DNA from: Clostridia bacterium
GTDB lineage: Bacteria > Bacillota > Clostridia > Oscillospirales > CAG-382
Reading direction: 5' to 3'
Length of the DNA: 8,966 nt
Assembly (NCBI GenBank): GCA_017501055.1
Contig: JAFVXP010000138.1
Span: forward strand, 1-8,966
The notes beneath the pieces are model-generated. The model worked only from the letters and a program-made list of their open reading frames with translations, was not told where the DNA came from and searched no databases. Position numbers and translations under genes: made by a program. Of the stretch, positions 8,168-8,966 are shown in pieces (position 1 is the first letter of the stretch; each line of letters begins with the position of its first letter).

Positions 8168-8198
8168 GGTTTTTCTCGTCCGAAAACGACGAAAAACC
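8168..8198 (+). promoter_or_regulatory. Leader hairpin just upstream of the ribosome binding site
   Basis: The arms GGTTTTT (8168-8174) and AAAAACC (8192-8198) pair fully. Inside them CGTC (8177-8180) pairs with GACG (8188-8191) around a 7-base loop, with a 2-base bulge on the 5' side. The structure ends 7 bases before AGGAGG. No T tract follows on the plus strand, so it is more likely an mRNA 5' stability or translation-control element than a terminator. Confidence 0.45.
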
Positions 8199-8205
8199 AA
8201 AAAAC

Positions 8206-8211
8206 AGGAGG
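8206..8211 (+). promoter_or_regulatory. Ribosome binding site of the cohesin-like protein
   Basis: A perfect AGGAGG lies 4 bases before the ATG at 8216. It fixes the start at a classic signal peptide (MKNLTFKR followed by a hydrophobic run). Confidence 0.85.
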
Positions 8212-8215
8212 AAAT

Positions 8216-8966
8216 ATGAAAAATCTCACTTTCAAGAGAATTATGAGCTTTGTTGTTATCGTTGCAATGATGCTCTCTATTCTCGCGGTTTCTGCTGTTG
8301 CTGACGGCGAAACTAAGTTTGATCTCGTCATCGAAGGCCCCGAAACCTTTGCCCCCGGCGACGAAATCGAAGTTTTTGTCAAAGTAAAGAACATCACCGC
8401 TACTGACGGTACACTCAACGGTCTTACCTCTATCGAAGGTACTCTTTGGTATGACAATTCCAGAATGGTACTTACCAACGACCTCGATGAAGACAGCGAA
8501 AACGCAAACGCTGTTATGTGTGTTGAAACCGTTCCTTCCGCAAGATGGAGCAACGCTACTATGACAGATTACACCTTCAACGAAGATGAATATGTAGCTA
8601 CTCCCAAGAACTCCGGTCAGATCAAGATCAGCCTTTTCTCTCAAACCATAAGACAGCAGCCCTGTGCTACCGAAGATGATTCTATCGTTTTGAAGTTCAC
8701 CTTCACGGTAAATAACACTGCTTACGGCAACATCGACCTCTTCTTCGATACCGATGTAACAGGTACTACCGATGTTACCACTTGCGACGGTAAGGGTTCT
8801 GAATTGACCATTACCGACCCCAACTACGTACCTCCCACACCTTCCGAAGACGTTTCTGAAGAAACCTCTGAACCCGAAGGACCCGATTACGCTTACATCG
8901 ACATCGACAGAGTTAACGTTTACGGCGGCGCTAACGAAATCTGCGCTTGGACAGGCGAAGACGAAA
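8216..8966 (+). CDS. Secreted protein with N-terminal signal peptide and cohesin-like domain, 3' end cut by window edge
   Basis: The visible 250 residues are open to the edge. A Sec signal peptide is clear: basic MKNLTFKR, hydrophobic core about 10-26, and a likely cleavage after AVA (27-29 region). Residues about 35-200 look like a cohesin-type beta-sandwich, with the typical opening APGDEIEVFVKVKNI (46-60), a GLTSIEGTLWYDNSRMVL strand pair (69-86), GQIKISLFS (134-142) and SIVLKFTFTVN (156-166). Cohesins bind dockerin modules in cellulosomes, but cohesin-like domains also occur in unrelated surface proteins, so dockerin binding is not shown. After it comes a Pro/Ser/Glu linker (about 205-222, PTPSEDVSEETSEPEG), then the beginning of another region (DYAYIDIDRVNVYGG). 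Codon choice is strongly biased toward C-ending codons (AAC, GAC, ATC, ACC, TTC), unlike the two membrane genes before it, suggesting high expression. It has its own promoter and leader hairpin. It could be a scaffold, an adhesin or another wall-associated protein. Confidence 0.85.
   Translation, partial: MKNLTFKRIMSFVVIVAMMLSILAVSAVADGETKFDLVIEGPETFAPGDEIEVFVKVKNITATDGTLNGLTSIEGTLWYDNSRMVLTNDLDEDSENANAVMCVETVPSARWSNATMTDYTFNEDEYVATPKNSGQIKISLFSQTIRQQPCATEDDSIVLKFTFTVNNTAYGNIDLFFDTDVTGTTDVTTCDGKGSELTITDPNYVPPTPSEDVSEETSEPEGPDYAYIDIDRVNVYGGANEICAWTGEDE

Noticed and set aside
8154..8168. Tiny leader ORF, Met-Lys-Lys-Thr-stop, before the cohesin-like gene
   Set aside because: It has no ribosome binding site and only four codons in an A-rich stretch, so it is likely chance.
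8161..8198. Minus-strand terminator formed by the leader hairpin plus the A-run at 8157-8163
   Set aside because: Read on the minus strand, the T tract is separated from the stem by several bases, and no minus-strand gene ends here.

Overview
The window looks like chromosomal DNA from a Gram-positive anaerobe of the Clostridia, possibly an Oscillospirales-type gut or rumen lineage. This is inferred from strong AGGAGG-type ribosome binding sites, clostridial style -35/-10 boxes, the SecA sequence with a SEC-C tail, and a secreted cohesin-like protein with a Ser/Glu/Pro linker. No rRNA, tRNA, CRISPR array or insertion sequence was seen.

Layout. Positions 1-3191 (minus strand) hold the tRNA-modification pair mnmE then mnmG, 12 bases apart; mnmG runs off the left edge just before its C-terminus. 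A 151-base divergent promoter region (3192-3342) separates them from secA (plus strand, 3343-6081). Thirty-two bases after secA come two membrane protein genes of unknown function (6114-6758 and about 6736-8019), which overlap each other and are probably co-transcribed with secA. A 196-base intergenic region (8020-8215) has a weak terminator-like hairpin, a promoter and a 5' leader hairpin. It leads into an exported cohesin-like protein that is cut by the right edge.

Main anomaly. The secA reading frame is broken by an in-frame TAG at 4804-4806 (codon 488 of 912). There is no frameshift and no loss of homology on either side. The amber codon sits where relatives commonly carry Gln (Ile-Ala-Gln-Ala-Gly just before the ATPase motif V GRGTD), so it is one C-to-T transition from CAG. 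Because secA is essential, the possibilities are a sequence error or strain mutation, amber suppression, or UAG-to-Gln reassignment. The rest of the window does not settle it. The 606 visible codons of mnmG and all of mnmE contain no other in-frame TAG. One downstream gene ends in TAG inside a terminator-like hairpin, which suggests UAG is still read as stop there.

How the genes work together. MnmE and MnmG form the complex that modifies the wobble uridine of certain tRNAs. SecA drives Sec-dependent export, and the signal-peptide protein at the right end is a likely SecA client. The two membrane proteins appear to share a multi-helix module, duplicated inside the second gene; their function is unknown.
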